DNA of 64,000 bases from Bacteroidota bacterium (GTDB lineage: Bacteria; Bacteroidota; Ignavibacteria; OLB7): assembly GCA_018266795.1 (NCBI GenBank), contig JAFDZV010000014.1, positions 22,029 to 86,028 on the forward strand, in the 5' to 3' direction. Each line of letters opens with the position of its first letter. Position 1 is the stretch's first letter. The position numbers and the translations under genes are program-made. Of the stretch, positions 27,959 through 36,936 are shown piece by piece. The notes below the pieces were generated by a model. The model was not told the origin of the DNA, did not search any database, and was given only the letters and a program-made list of their open reading frames with translations.

Positions 27959-29146
27959 ATGATGCCGCCGGACAGCGCGCGGCCGCTCGTGCTGCACGTC
28001 ACCAACATCCCGACGCCGTATCGCCTGCCGTATCTGCGGGAGGTGAGCAATGCGCTGGGCCTCGCCGGCTTCGACTTCCATGTCTTCTTTCTCGGCCGAA
28101 ACAAGCGCCCGCGCAACTGGCGGATCACGCCCGAGGATCTGCTCGGCTTCCGGAACACACTGCACAACGGCGACGGGCCGATCGCCGGGGCGATACGGTT
28201 GATCCGCCGGCGCCGTCCGGCCGTTGTGGTGCTTGCGTGGGCCATGGACCCCGAGGCGCTCCGTCTGCTGTTCTACTGCGTGCGGCACCGCATCCCCACC
28301 GTACTCTTCACCGGAGAGACCGTTGGAACGGCACGGGGGCGCAGCTATCCATGGTTGCGCAGCCTCGTTCGCCGTCCGTTCTTCCTCCTTGCCACACGCT
28401 TTCTCACCTACGGCGTTCGCTCCACGGAATACGTCGGGAGCTTCGGCGTGAGCCCGGGGCGTATCACAACAGGTTTGAACGTCGTGGATACGGACTATTT
28501 CCGGAAGGGGGTGGATGCGCTGCGCGAGCGGCATGCCGCCGAGACGGAGCGCGCACGATGGCTTCGATCCAACGGCACCCCCTTCGCGTGCCATCTGCTC
28601 CTGGTGGGATACATGATTCCCGGCAAGGGGATCAGTTCCACCATTCGTGCCCTCGAGGCGCTGGGCCGCGACGATATCGCACTGCATCTGGTTGGCTCCG
28701 GCCAGCGCGAGGAGGCGCATCGGCTGTCGGTGAAGGCGGCCGGGATGGAGGATCGCGTCTTCTTCCACGGGTATCATCAGACCGATGAGATACCGCTCTT
28801 CTACGCCTTCGCGGATGTTGTGCTGTTCCCTTCGTTCATCGATGTCTTCGGGCTGGTGATGTCGGAAGCTGCTGCTGCGGCGCTCCCGGTGATCGCGTCC
28901 CGGCACTCCGGCGGTACAGCGGACGTTGTGGTGGACGGCGAGACGGGGATCGTTGTCGATCCTGCCGATACCGGCGCCTACGCCGCTGCAATTGCACTCC
29001 TGGCGGACGATCCCGCCCTTCGGACCCGCATGGGAGCCGCCGCGCGCAGGCGTGCGGTGAGCGTGCTGACGCTTGCCGAAAGCGCCTCGCGCTATGTCGA
29101 TGCCGTTGAGGCGGCATTCTCGCCTGCGCCGAAAGCCGTCCGGTGA
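27959..29146 (+). CDS. glycosyltransferase family 4 (tandem copy 2)
   Basis: 395 residues. Start at ATG 27959 (MMPPDSARPLVLHVTNIPTPYR), just after GGAGGTAG. It contains FPSFIDVFGLVMSEAAAAALP for nucleotide-sugar binding. Paralogue of the preceding gene, 52 bases upstream, so they probably add related sugars to the same unit. Confidence 0.88.
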   Translation: MMPPDSARPLVLHVTNIPTPYRLPYLREVSNALGLAGFDFHVFFLGRNKRPRNWRITPEDLLGFRNTLHNGDGPIAGAIRLIRRRRPAVVVLAWAMDPEALRLLFYCVRHRIPTVLFTGETVGTARGRSYPWLRSLVRRPFFLLATRFLTYGVRSTEYVGSFGVSPGRITTGLNVVDTDYFRKGVDALRERHAAETERARWLRSNGTPFACHLLLVGYMIPGKGISSTIRALEALGRDDIALHLVGSGQREEAHRLSVKAAGMEDRVFFHGYHQTDEIPLFYAFADVVLFPSFIDVFGLVMSEAAAAALPVIASRHSGGTADVVVDGETGIVVDPADTGAYAAAIALLADDPALRTRMGAAARRRAVSVLTLAESASRYVDAVEAAFSPAPKAVR

Positions 29147-29172
29147 CCGCCTTGCAGCCTGATCGAAAGCAG

Positions 29173-29180
29173 TATATTCC
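29173..29180 (+). promoter_or_regulatory. possible minus-7 box
   Basis: TATATTCC resembles TAnnTTTG with two mismatches at the last two positions. It lies between two glycosyltransferase genes and about 120 bases before the next start. Confidence 0.3.
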
Positions 29181-29301
29181 ACATCGCCGTTCATCCCGCT
29201 GTAATGGCGGCCTGCCGATGGTTCATCCGATTCGTGGTGCATTGGATCGCAGTACGATATCCGGATTGCATTTCGCTTCACGGTCCACAGTCGGAGCCGG
29301 A

Positions 29302-30474
29302 ATGCGTGCATCGAGCTGCGCAGCCGACCTTTCTCACAGCATTACCCTCAGTGTGTCGACGTTCGAGGTCCCTCCGAAGCTGCTGATCGTTGGCCCGTTG
29401 CCTCCTCCGTATATCGGGCCGGCGATAGCCACTGAGCGCCTGGTTGCATCGCCGGTGCTGGCGGAGCGTTTTCAGCTTCGCCTTGTGAACACTTCGGATC
29501 CCGGTGGGGAACACGACATCGGCCGGTTGACGCCGCACAATGTAGGGGAGGCGATCGGGCAGGTGTGGCGGTTCATCGGCGCGCTGATCGGCTGGCGGCC
29601 CCGTGTCGTCTACATGTCCATCGCGCGAGGCTTCTGGGGATTCCTGCGCGACGTTAATCTGATTCTCCTCGCACGGCTGTTCGGCGTGCGGGTATTGATT
29701 CATCTGCGCGCCGGACGATTCGATCTGATCCACGACTCCGGCGCCATGGGGCGTCTGCTGGCGCGCGTGGGCCTTGGCTCGGTTACCTACGCTCTGGTGC
29801 TCGGCGAGACGACGCGCGACATCTTCGGCCCCTATGTGCCGCAGGATCGCGTGAAGGTTGTGCCAAATGGAATGGATCTGGATGCCTGGCCCGCGCCGCA
29901 GCGCCGTCCGCGTCCGGGATTCAACATCGTCTATCTCGCGAACATCTTCCGGGACAAGGGGACGCACGTTATGCTGGCCGCGCTGCCGGCCATCGCACGC
30001 CAGGTTCCGGACGTGATGGTTCACTTCGCAGGCGAGTGGCACGACCTGGCATATCGCGATCTCTGTCTGAAGATTGTCGCCGAGCATCATCTGGAGGAAC
30101 ACGTGAAGTTTCACGGCGTGGTGAACGGAAACCCGAAGCGCGAGCTGTTGGATGTTGCCCACGTGCTTGCGTTCGTGCCGGTGGCGCCGGAAGGTTCGCC
30201 GTGGGTTGTGCTGGAGGCAATGGCGTGCGGTCTCCCCGTGGTGGGGACGCCGCAGGGCACGATGCGCGAAGTGATCGTTGATGGCGAGACCGGCTTTCTT
30301 ATTCCTTCCGGCGATCCCGATGCGCTTGCCGACAGGATGATCCGGCTGGCCCGTGACCGGCAGCTCTGTTGCACCATGGGGGCGGCCGGCCGCGCCCGCA
30401 TTGAGCAGGTGTATGCGGAGAATCGAACGCACGCCGTGCTCGCGGACATTGTGGCGAGCGCCGCTGCCCGTTAG
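29302..30474 (+). CDS. glycosyltransferase family 4
   Basis: 390 residues from ATG 29302, chosen because a GGAG lies a few bases upstream and the fold starts soon after (PPKLLIVGPLPPPYIGPAIATERL). GTG 29353 or ATG 29218 are alternatives. The domain II motif is APEGSPWVVLEAMACGLPVVGTPQG, a good GT4 match, and VPNGMDLDAWP is the interdomain hinge. Part of the same polysaccharide locus. Confidence 0.85.
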   Translation: MRASSCAADLSHSITLSVSTFEVPPKLLIVGPLPPPYIGPAIATERLVASPVLAERFQLRLVNTSDPGGEHDIGRLTPHNVGEAIGQVWRFIGALIGWRPRVVYMSIARGFWGFLRDVNLILLARLFGVRVLIHLRAGRFDLIHDSGAMGRLLARVGLGSVTYALVLGETTRDIFGPYVPQDRVKVVPNGMDLDAWPAPQRRPRPGFNIVYLANIFRDKGTHVMLAALPAIARQVPDVMVHFAGEWHDLAYRDLCLKIVAEHHLEEHVKFHGVVNGNPKRELLDVAHVLAFVPVAPEGSPWVVLEAMACGLPVVGTPQGTMREVIVDGETGFLIPSGDPDALADRMIRLARDRQLCCTMGAAGRARIEQVYAENRTHAVLADIVASAAAR

Positions 30475-30589
30475 GCTGCCGGCTTGTGATCCCGCGTTCG
30501 GCCCCCGCCGGATGGAGGATGGATCCCCGGATGTTGGTTCTCGAGTCGGCCGTCGGGCAGGCGTCCGCCGCCGGCTCCACCGTGCGCCT

Positions 30590-30615
30590 GCACGACGATT
30601 GGACACTCGTCGTGC
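30590..30615. terminator. perfect hairpin before the second asnB
   Basis: GCACGACGA and TCGTCGTGC form a 9-bp stem around an 8-base loop in a 270-base gap with no gene. A smaller GTTCG/CGAAC hairpin follows. No T tract. Confidence 0.4.
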
Positions 30616-30744
30616 AACGTGCATGTTCGTGCGAACGAATGCGAACAAGTGCGTGCCAGAAATCGTTCATGAGATGATTGGTCCGCCGTGGTTCCTGCAT
30701 TCGAACCCGGTATCAGAATCGTCTCACCCTGAGATAACCATTGC

Positions 30745-32664
30745 ATGTGCGGCATAGCGGGGATCATAAACGGCGGAAGCAAGGGCGAGTTGGAGCGGAT
30801 GGCGCTTGTGCAGGCGCATCGCGGGCCTGATGACGCGGGGGTGGCCTGGTTCCCGGAACGCAGCTCGGGGCTTGCTCATCGCCGTCTCTCGATTATCGAC
30901 CTCTCGGCAGCCGCGCACCAGCCGATGCAGAATGCATCGGGCCGCCGGTGGATAACCTTCAACGGGGAGATCTACAACTATCTGGACCTGCGCGCCGAGC
31001 TGGAGCGCAACGGTTTCCGATTCCGCTCCAGCAGCGACACCGAGGTGGTGCTTGCTGCCTACGACTGCTGGGGGCCGGAGTGCGTGCGCCGCTTCAACGG
31101 CATGTTCGCGCTCGGCATCTACGACGACGAGCGCCACGAGCTTTTCATCGCGCGCGATCACCTCGGCGTGAAGCCACTCTACTACTCACAGCAGGGCTCC
31201 CGTTTTCTGTTCGCCTCGGAGGCCAAGGCTCTCTTCGAAGTCGATGGGATGGCACGCAGCGTGGAACCGGATGCGGTGATCAGTTCGTTGCTGCTCCTGT
31301 GGGTCCCGGAGCCGAAGACCGGCTTCACCGATGTTCTGAAGCTCCCGGCCGGCCACTACGCGTACTTCCGCGACGGGAACCTGAGCGTGACCTGCTACTG
31401 GGATCTGCCGGTGCACGATCATGCCGGCGAGAAGGAGCGGAGCGAGGAGGAGTATGTGGAGGAGCTTCGCGAGCTTCTGGAGCGTGCGGTCCGTCGCCAG
31501 ATGCTTGCGGACGTTCCGGTGGGCGCGTTTCTCTCCGGCGGCCTGGACTCCAGCCTGATCGTTGCGCTGATGCGGCGGGTTACCAACGGAACCATCAGCA
31601 CCTACACCATTTCGTTCAGCGAGCGCGACAAGCAGTTGGAGGCAATGCCCGATGACGCCCGCTTCGCTGCGATCATTGCACGCACGTTCGGCACGGATCA
31701 TCACGAGATCGAAGCAACCCCCGAGAGCACGGCGCTTCTGCCGATGCTGCTCGATCATCTGGACGATCCCGTTGCCGACGGCGCAGCGATCAACACCTAC
31801 CTGATTGCGAAGGCGGCTCGCGAACGGGGGACGGTGGTGCTTCTGAACGGCATGGGGGGAGACGAGGTGTTCGGCGGCTATCGAAAGCAGCTCGCTGCGT
31901 TGTTGATCGACCGGTATCGTCACCTTCCGGGACCGGTGCGTGCGGCGATCGCGGCTGTAGCAAGCTGGCTTCCCGTTTCGATCGGCGATCACGGGCTGCG
32001 GCCGGTCCGCTGGGCCAAGCGCTTTCTGCGAAGCGCGGATCTGGACCCGCTGGAGGCCTTCATGTACGGCTTCGCCTACTTCAAGCCGGAGGAGATGCGT
32101 TCCCTGCTGATGCCGCCGTACAATGATATCCCGTTCGAATCCATGTATCCCGTGCGAACATATCACGAGGCGGCCGTGCGAGTGGGCGATCTCGGGTTGA
32201 TGGATCAGATGACCTATCTGGACCAGAAGATCTTCCTGCCAGGGCTCAACCTGCTCTATTCGGACAAGGCCGCCATGGCCGCGTCGGTTGAATCACGTCC
32301 GCCGCTTGTGGACGTGGAGCTCGTTGAATTTGCCGCCCGCCTTCCGGCTCGCTACAAGATCAACGAGCGCGTGCAGAAGTATCTGTTGAAACGGGCGGCG
32401 GAGGCCTATCTGCCGCACGAGGTGATCTACCGGCCGAAGGCTGCATTCGGTACGCCGCTGCGTGCGTGGATGCAGCACGAACTAGCCGGTAACGTTCGCA
32501 CTGCATTCACAAGTCCGGGACCGGAGTTGAAGCGCTTCATCTCGTCGAAGCTTCCGCTTCGTCTGCTGGATGAGCATCAATCCGGGCAGGAGGACCATGC
32601 GCACAGCCTCTGGGGTCTGTATGCGATGGCCGTATGGCTCGGCAATCAGACGCAGGGGAGATGA
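30745..32664 (+). CDS. asnB: second AsnB-type glutamine amidotransferase
   Basis: 639 residues: glutaminase domain from MCGIAGIING (catalytic Cys2), then the SGGLDSSLIVALMRR PP-loop and GMGGDEVFGGYRK. It is complete and clearly a separate lineage from the copy at 23159. The stop overlaps the start of the next gene as ATGA, so the product is translationally coupled to the toroid protein that follows. It probably transfers glutamine nitrogen to a carboxylate on a polysaccharide precursor; true asparagine synthesis cannot be excluded. Confidence 0.88.
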   Translation: MCGIAGIINGGSKGELERMALVQAHRGPDDAGVAWFPERSSGLAHRRLSIIDLSAAAHQPMQNASGRRWITFNGEIYNYLDLRAELERNGFRFRSSSDTEVVLAAYDCWGPECVRRFNGMFALGIYDDERHELFIARDHLGVKPLYYSQQGSRFLFASEAKALFEVDGMARSVEPDAVISSLLLLWVPEPKTGFTDVLKLPAGHYAYFRDGNLSVTCYWDLPVHDHAGEKERSEEEYVEELRELLERAVRRQMLADVPVGAFLSGGLDSSLIVALMRRVTNGTISTYTISFSERDKQLEAMPDDARFAAIIARTFGTDHHEIEATPESTALLPMLLDHLDDPVADGAAINTYLIAKAARERGTVVLLNGMGGDEVFGGYRKQLAALLIDRYRHLPGPVRAAIAAVASWLPVSIGDHGLRPVRWAKRFLRSADLDPLEAFMYGFAYFKPEEMRSLLMPPYNDIPFESMYPVRTYHEAAVRVGDLGLMDQMTYLDQKIFLPGLNLLYSDKAAMAASVESRPPLVDVELVEFAARLPARYKINERVQKYLLKRAAEAYLPHEVIYRPKAAFGTPLRAWMQHELAGNVRTAFTSPGPELKRFISSKLPLRLLDEHQSGQEDHAHSLWGLYAMAVWLGNQTQGR

Positions 32665-33842
32665 TGACGAGCGAGAGCATGGCCGTCTCCGAACGGGAAG
32701 AGGCGCTTGCAGCCATCGACGATTCCTGCCGTCGTGTCACCGAATGGATGGAGCGCACCGGCTATGCCGGCATCGAACCACACGACGCTCTCACCAGTCC
32801 GCTGATGCGCCGAACTCCGTTGGGACGCAGCCGGTTCATCCGCCTGGCCGCGCTGCAGGCGCTGCGCCGGCTTCCGGTCAACCCGAGGCCGTTGCTCGGC
32901 GTGCGGCCGCGAGCAAACGCCGTGAGCCTCGGTTGGGCGCTCCGGGCGCTGGCCCTTCGTTCGCAGCGCGAGGCGCGGCATTCAGCGGAGACGATCGTGC
33001 AGGAGCTTGCGGGGCAATCCGCGCAGGGCTACCACGGGCCATGCTGGGGCTACTACTTCGATTGGCAGACACGCGCCACGTTCAAGCCGGCGGACGATCC
33101 GATCATCGTTTCCACTGCCTTCATCGGCCTCGGGTTGATGGATGTGCATGCGCGCTTCGGAATGCCCGGGGCGTTCGCAATGGCTCGCGGCGCGTGCGAC
33201 TTCATCCTTCAGGACCTCAATCGCACCCCGGGGCTGCGCGGGTTCTGCTTCAGCTATGGTCCGGGCGATCACGAGCAGGTGTTCAATGCATCCATGCTCG
33301 GAGCGGAGTTGCTGGCGCGCATGGGTGCGGCCACCGGCGAGGAGACCCTGACCCGGGCCGCGCGCGATGCCGTGGCGTTCACGCTGGATCATCAACAGCC
33401 GGATGGATCGTGGGCATACGGGCTTGACGCGCACTGGGGCTTCATCGACAATTTCCATACCGGCTACGTTCTCTGCTCGCTGCGCGAGTATTCCGCCTCC
33501 CTCGGCGATGCCTCCGTTGCCGATGCGCTGGAACGTGGCTGGCGATTCTATCGCGATCATTTCTTCGAGGCCGGCCGCATCCCGAAGTACTATCACAACC
33601 GGCTTCACCCGATCGATGCGCATGCCGCCGCGCAGTCCATCGTGACCCTGACGGAGTTCGGCGACATCCGGACGGCGGCGCGCGTTGCCATGTGGACCAT
33701 CAACCACATGCAGACGGCTGACGGGTATTTCATCTATCAGATCCACCGCCGCTTCACGAACCGTATCCCCTATCTCCGCTGGGCCAATGCCCTGATGCCG
33801 TATGCGCTGCTGCGGCTTGCTGCCGCGCTGCGAGGCGCGTAG
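32661..33842 (+). CDS. alpha/alpha-toroid (six-hairpin or terpenoid-cyclase-like) protein of polysaccharide locus
   Basis: 393 residues from ATG 32661, which overlaps the asnB stop by 4 bases. Repeated helical hairpins with the markers LDHQQPDGSWAYG, GFIDNFHTGYVLCSL and TINHMQTADGYFIYQ are typical of (alpha/alpha)6 toroid proteins, including polysaccharide proteins of the VpsJ type. There is no signal peptide. It could be a glycan-modifying or lyase-like enzyme. I do not see a defined catalytic pair, and the specific function is unknown. Confidence 0.65.
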   Translation: MMTSESMAVSEREEALAAIDDSCRRVTEWMERTGYAGIEPHDALTSPLMRRTPLGRSRFIRLAALQALRRLPVNPRPLLGVRPRANAVSLGWALRALALRSQREARHSAETIVQELAGQSAQGYHGPCWGYYFDWQTRATFKPADDPIIVSTAFIGLGLMDVHARFGMPGAFAMARGACDFILQDLNRTPGLRGFCFSYGPGDHEQVFNASMLGAELLARMGAATGEETLTRAARDAVAFTLDHQQPDGSWAYGLDAHWGFIDNFHTGYVLCSLREYSASLGDASVADALERGWRFYRDHFFEAGRIPKYYHNRLHPIDAHAAAQSIVTLTEFGDIRTAARVAMWTINHMQTADGYFIYQIHRRFTNRIPYLRWANALMPYALLRLAAALRGA

Positions 33843-34000
33843 TCCGTGAGCCGCGCCACCCTGCCGTCCATCGCGCCGATGCCGGCCGAAGTGCTCCCGG
33901 ACCGAGTCTGTGGCGCAGGCTCCGGGCATCGAGACACCATCTTCTCGTCCCAACGCTTGCATCAACCGCACCGCGGGCGTATCATATCGATTGTCCTGCG

Positions 34001-35116
34001 GTGCCGGGCACCTGCAGGCTGCTCTGCGGAACGGACCGCGGCCCATCTTCGAAACCGGCATTGTACCCGAGGCTCTGGATCGATCTCGACAATTCACCTC
34101 ACGTTCCGCTCTTCGCGCCGCTGATCAGGCTGCTGCGATCGGAGGGGTGGGCCGTGCATATCACCGCCCGCGACTTCGCTCAGACATTGGACCTGGTTGC
34201 GCAGCTCGGTCTGGACGCTGCGCCGGTGGGCGCGCACGCCGGGCGCAGCAAGGTTCGCAAGGTGGCCAATCTGCCGGTACGCACCTGGCAGCTCATCCGC
34301 GCGGTGCGGGCATTCCGTCCGGAACTTGCGCTGAGCCATGGATCGCGCACGCAGGCCTGTGCCTCGTGGGCGCTTCGGATCCCGCAGATCGTGATGCTGG
34401 ATTACGAATGGACGGAGATGTTCATCCTCAAGCGGCTTGCCACGCGTCTGTTCTGTCCGCGCGCGCTCGGCCCGGAGAGGCTGGGGGCGGCGGGCATCCC
34501 GGTGGGGAAGGTGTCGTGGTACGACGGATTCAAGGAGCAGATGTACCTGGCGGATTTCGTCCCCGATCCCGGCTTCCGGGCTTCGATCGGAGCCGGCTCC
34601 GCTGGCCGGCTGATAACGATCCGTCCGCCGGGATTGATCGGCAACTACCACGATGAGCGGAGCGAGGAGATCTGCCGCCGAGCGATAGCCATCGCCGCAA
34701 TGGATCCGGAGAATCATCTGGTGATTCTGCCGAAGACCCGTCTGGAGCGGGAACTGGTGCGCTCCTCGCTCCCCGCCGGTGCCCGCGCCCGGGTCATGAT
34801 CCCGGATCGCGCCCTTCCGGGACTGCAGCTGCTGCATGCCTCGGACATGGCGATCAGCGGCGGCGGCACGATGAACCGCGAATCGGCGTTGCTGGGCGTT
34901 CCAACCTACAGCATCTTCACCGGCCGCCGGGCGGCTGTCGACGAGGAGCTTGCCCGACGCGGACTTCTGAAGTTCCTGAGCCGTCCGGAGGATATCGAAT
35001 CGATCGATTGGGGGTTCCGCCGGCAGGACTTCACGATCCCGGAGCAGCACAGTGTGCTCTATGAAATCAGCCGGATGATTCATATGTTTGTTGCCTCGCG
35101 TCAGACCCTGCGGTGA
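34001..35116 (+). CDS. DUF354 family GT-B-like protein
   Basis: 371 residues from GTG 34001; TTG 34061 would give a start closer to the fold (YPRLWIDLDNSPHVPLF). The N-terminal DLDNSPHV and C-terminal DMAISGGGTMNRESALLGVPTYSIFTG segments define DUF354, a family with a UDP-GlcNAc 2-epimerase/glycosyltransferase GT-B fold often found in polysaccharide loci. Exact reaction unknown. Confidence 0.75.
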   Translation: MPGTCRLLCGTDRGPSSKPALYPRLWIDLDNSPHVPLFAPLIRLLRSEGWAVHITARDFAQTLDLVAQLGLDAAPVGAHAGRSKVRKVANLPVRTWQLIRAVRAFRPELALSHGSRTQACASWALRIPQIVMLDYEWTEMFILKRLATRLFCPRALGPERLGAAGIPVGKVSWYDGFKEQMYLADFVPDPGFRASIGAGSAGRLITIRPPGLIGNYHDERSEEICRRAIAIAAMDPENHLVILPKTRLERELVRSSLPAGARARVMIPDRALPGLQLLHASDMAISGGGTMNRESALLGVPTYSIFTGRRAAVDEELARRGLLKFLSRPEDIESIDWGFRRQDFTIPEQHSVLYEISRMIHMFVASRQTLR

Positions 35117-35504
35117 CGCGCATCTCAAATACGGCACGGTAGCAGTTGCTCTTGTTGTCGATAATCCCGTTGTCCGAACCCGGGAGTGGTGAACCGGGTT
35201 CGATCTCTGAACATCGGGGTTTATTCTGCCCGCACGGGAATAACACGCTACATTGGCGTCGTTTGTCGCTTGATCGGAGTTTTTTCTCCGAGTGATTTCG
35301 CGGTTCCATATCGCAGCTGATTGGGCAGTTTGCGGTAGACGGATTAGCATGTGGCAGCTTTGGGGGCTTCCGATGTGCACGCGTTCCTCGGCAGGTGTTT
35401 GGGGCACCTGCACTAGCGCCATCGACTCGATGTGGGGACGGTCTGGGTCCGCTTGGAATGGCATCCAATCAGGTCCATGCCGGGGCTTCATGTAGAGGAC
35501 ACAC
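35117..35504 (+). promoter_or_regulatory. long structured leader of the initiating sugar transferase
   Basis: 388 bases without a gene. It holds AACCCGG/CCGGGTT (35177-35183 with 35194-35200), an imperfect CCCG-CA-CGGG hairpin flanked by TTATT/AATAA (35221-35243), TACATTGG (35249-35256) as a minus-7 candidate, CGGAG/CTCCG around T6 (35275-35290), and a perfect GCAGGTG/CACCTGC hairpin (35391-35411). Such a leader suggests control of transcription elongation or translation of this operon. Confidence 0.45.
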
Positions 35505-36935
35505 ATGCGTCTGATTCGTTCGTTGGGAACGACCAAGCTCCTATTGGCGGCGCTTGATGTCGTTGTCCTGGCTGCGGTCGCGGGGATTATTCTTACGATC
35601 CGCAGCAGCGTGGGACAGTACAGGGTCCAGTTCAACGAGATCCTCTTTTTTGCGTTCTTCGCACTGTTCGCGGTGGTCATCTTCCGCGAGCTCAATCTGT
35701 ACCGCCATCGCGTCTTCTCCACGGGATCGCACCAGATCGTTGCCCTCGGCAAGGGAATGGTATGGCTGGGCATTCTTCAGGTGATCACCCTGTTCTTCAT
35801 CAAGGACAAGGCCATCCTGGACTACAGCCGCGCTCACGTTCTTCTGTTCACCACCGGTGGCTGGCTTGTTCTCTCCGGTGTTCGAATGATGGTGGTGCGC
35901 CTGATCGATCGGAACCGGCTGGGAGGGACACAGCAGTCGCGCCGCGTGCTGATTGTCGGCGCGGGCATCGCCGGCCAGAACCTGGCAACGCGCATCCAGC
36001 AGACGCCGGAGCTGGGGTTGAAGGTGGTCTGCTTCGTGGACGACGACATGAAGAAGGCCGGCCTCTCGCTTCTCGGCCGCCCGGTGGTGGGGCCGGTTGC
36101 GGACATGCTGGAGTTCGTGGATCAATATCGCGTGCAGGAGATCTTCATCGCGATCAACTCCGTGGAGTACAGCCGCCTGCTGGAGATCATAGAGTTCTGC
36201 CGCATCACCGATCTGCCGGTAACCGTTACAGCCAGCCACTTCCGCATCGTTCACGACAAGATCGGCACCAGCGAGTTCACGATCATCGACTCCCTCACAC
36301 TCCGGCCGCAGTCGCTGGAGGTGTCGCATCGGTCCGCGAAGCGGATCCTGGATATCGTGGGCTCCGCCGTGCTCCTGGCGCTTCTCTCGCCGCTGCTTCT
36401 GGTGATCGCGGTGGCGGTGAAGCTGGGCTCCGAAGGGCCGGTGTTCTATCGATCGCGCGTGATCGGGAAGAACGGCCACGAGTTTACGTGGTTCAAGTTT
36501 CGCACCATGGTGGTGAACCGGAGCGATGAGCTTCATCGCGATCATGTGGAGCAGATTATCCGCGGGAATTCCGCCACCATCAAGATTCAGAACGATCCGC
36601 GCATCACGCCGATCGGTGCCGTGCTCCGTCGCTACAGCCTGGACGAACTTCCGCAGCTCATCAATGTGTTCCGCGGCGAGATGTCGCTGATCGGCCCCAG
36701 GCCCTGCCTGCCGTACGAGTACGAACAGTTCGACCAGTGGCATCGCAAGCGCTTCGACATCACGCCCGGCATCACCGGCCTCTGGCAGGTGCTGGGGCGT
36801 AACCGCGCCGATGTCACATTCAATGATTCGATCATTCTCGATCTGTACTACATCCAGAATCAGTCGCTATGGCTCGACTTCAAGATCCTTCTGAAGACGA
36901 TTCCGATTGTGCTCTTCGGCAAGGGAGGCGCGTGA
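35505..36935 (+). CDS. polyprenyl-phosphate sugar-1-phosphate transferase (initiating transferase)
   Basis: 476 residues. N-terminal helices (about 10-130), a Rossmann-like CoA-binding domain (VLIVGAGIAGQNLA), one more helix, and the bacterial sugar transferase domain (KRILDIVGS... to the end). The domain has the conserved FKFRTM, RRYSLDELPQLINV, GEMSLIGPRPCLP and ITGLWQV motifs. The full length matches WbaP/WcaJ-type enzymes that start repeat units on undecaprenyl phosphate at the inner membrane. It heads an operon with a dehydrogenase 1 base downstream. Confidence 0.93.
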   Translation: MRLIRSLGTTKLLLAALDVVVLAAVAGIILTIRSSVGQYRVQFNEILFFAFFALFAVVIFRELNLYRHRVFSTGSHQIVALGKGMVWLGILQVITLFFIKDKAILDYSRAHVLLFTTGGWLVLSGVRMMVVRLIDRNRLGGTQQSRRVLIVGAGIAGQNLATRIQQTPELGLKVVCFVDDDMKKAGLSLLGRPVVGPVADMLEFVDQYRVQEIFIAINSVEYSRLLEIIEFCRITDLPVTVTASHFRIVHDKIGTSEFTIIDSLTLRPQSLEVSHRSAKRILDIVGSAVLLALLSPLLLVIAVAVKLGSEGPVFYRSRVIGKNGHEFTWFKFRTMVVNRSDELHRDHVEQIIRGNSATIKIQNDPRITPIGAVLRRYSLDELPQLINVFRGEMSLIGPRPCLPYEYEQFDQWHRKRFDITPGITGLWQVLGRNRADVTFNDSIILDLYYIQNQSLWLDFKILLKTIPIVLFGKGGA

Positions 36936-36936
36936 G

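Noticed and set aside
30475..30744. Small gene between the GT4 and the second asnB
   Set aside because: Short frames on both strands are Arg/Pro-rich and lack ribosome binding sites; the hairpins explain the sequence better.
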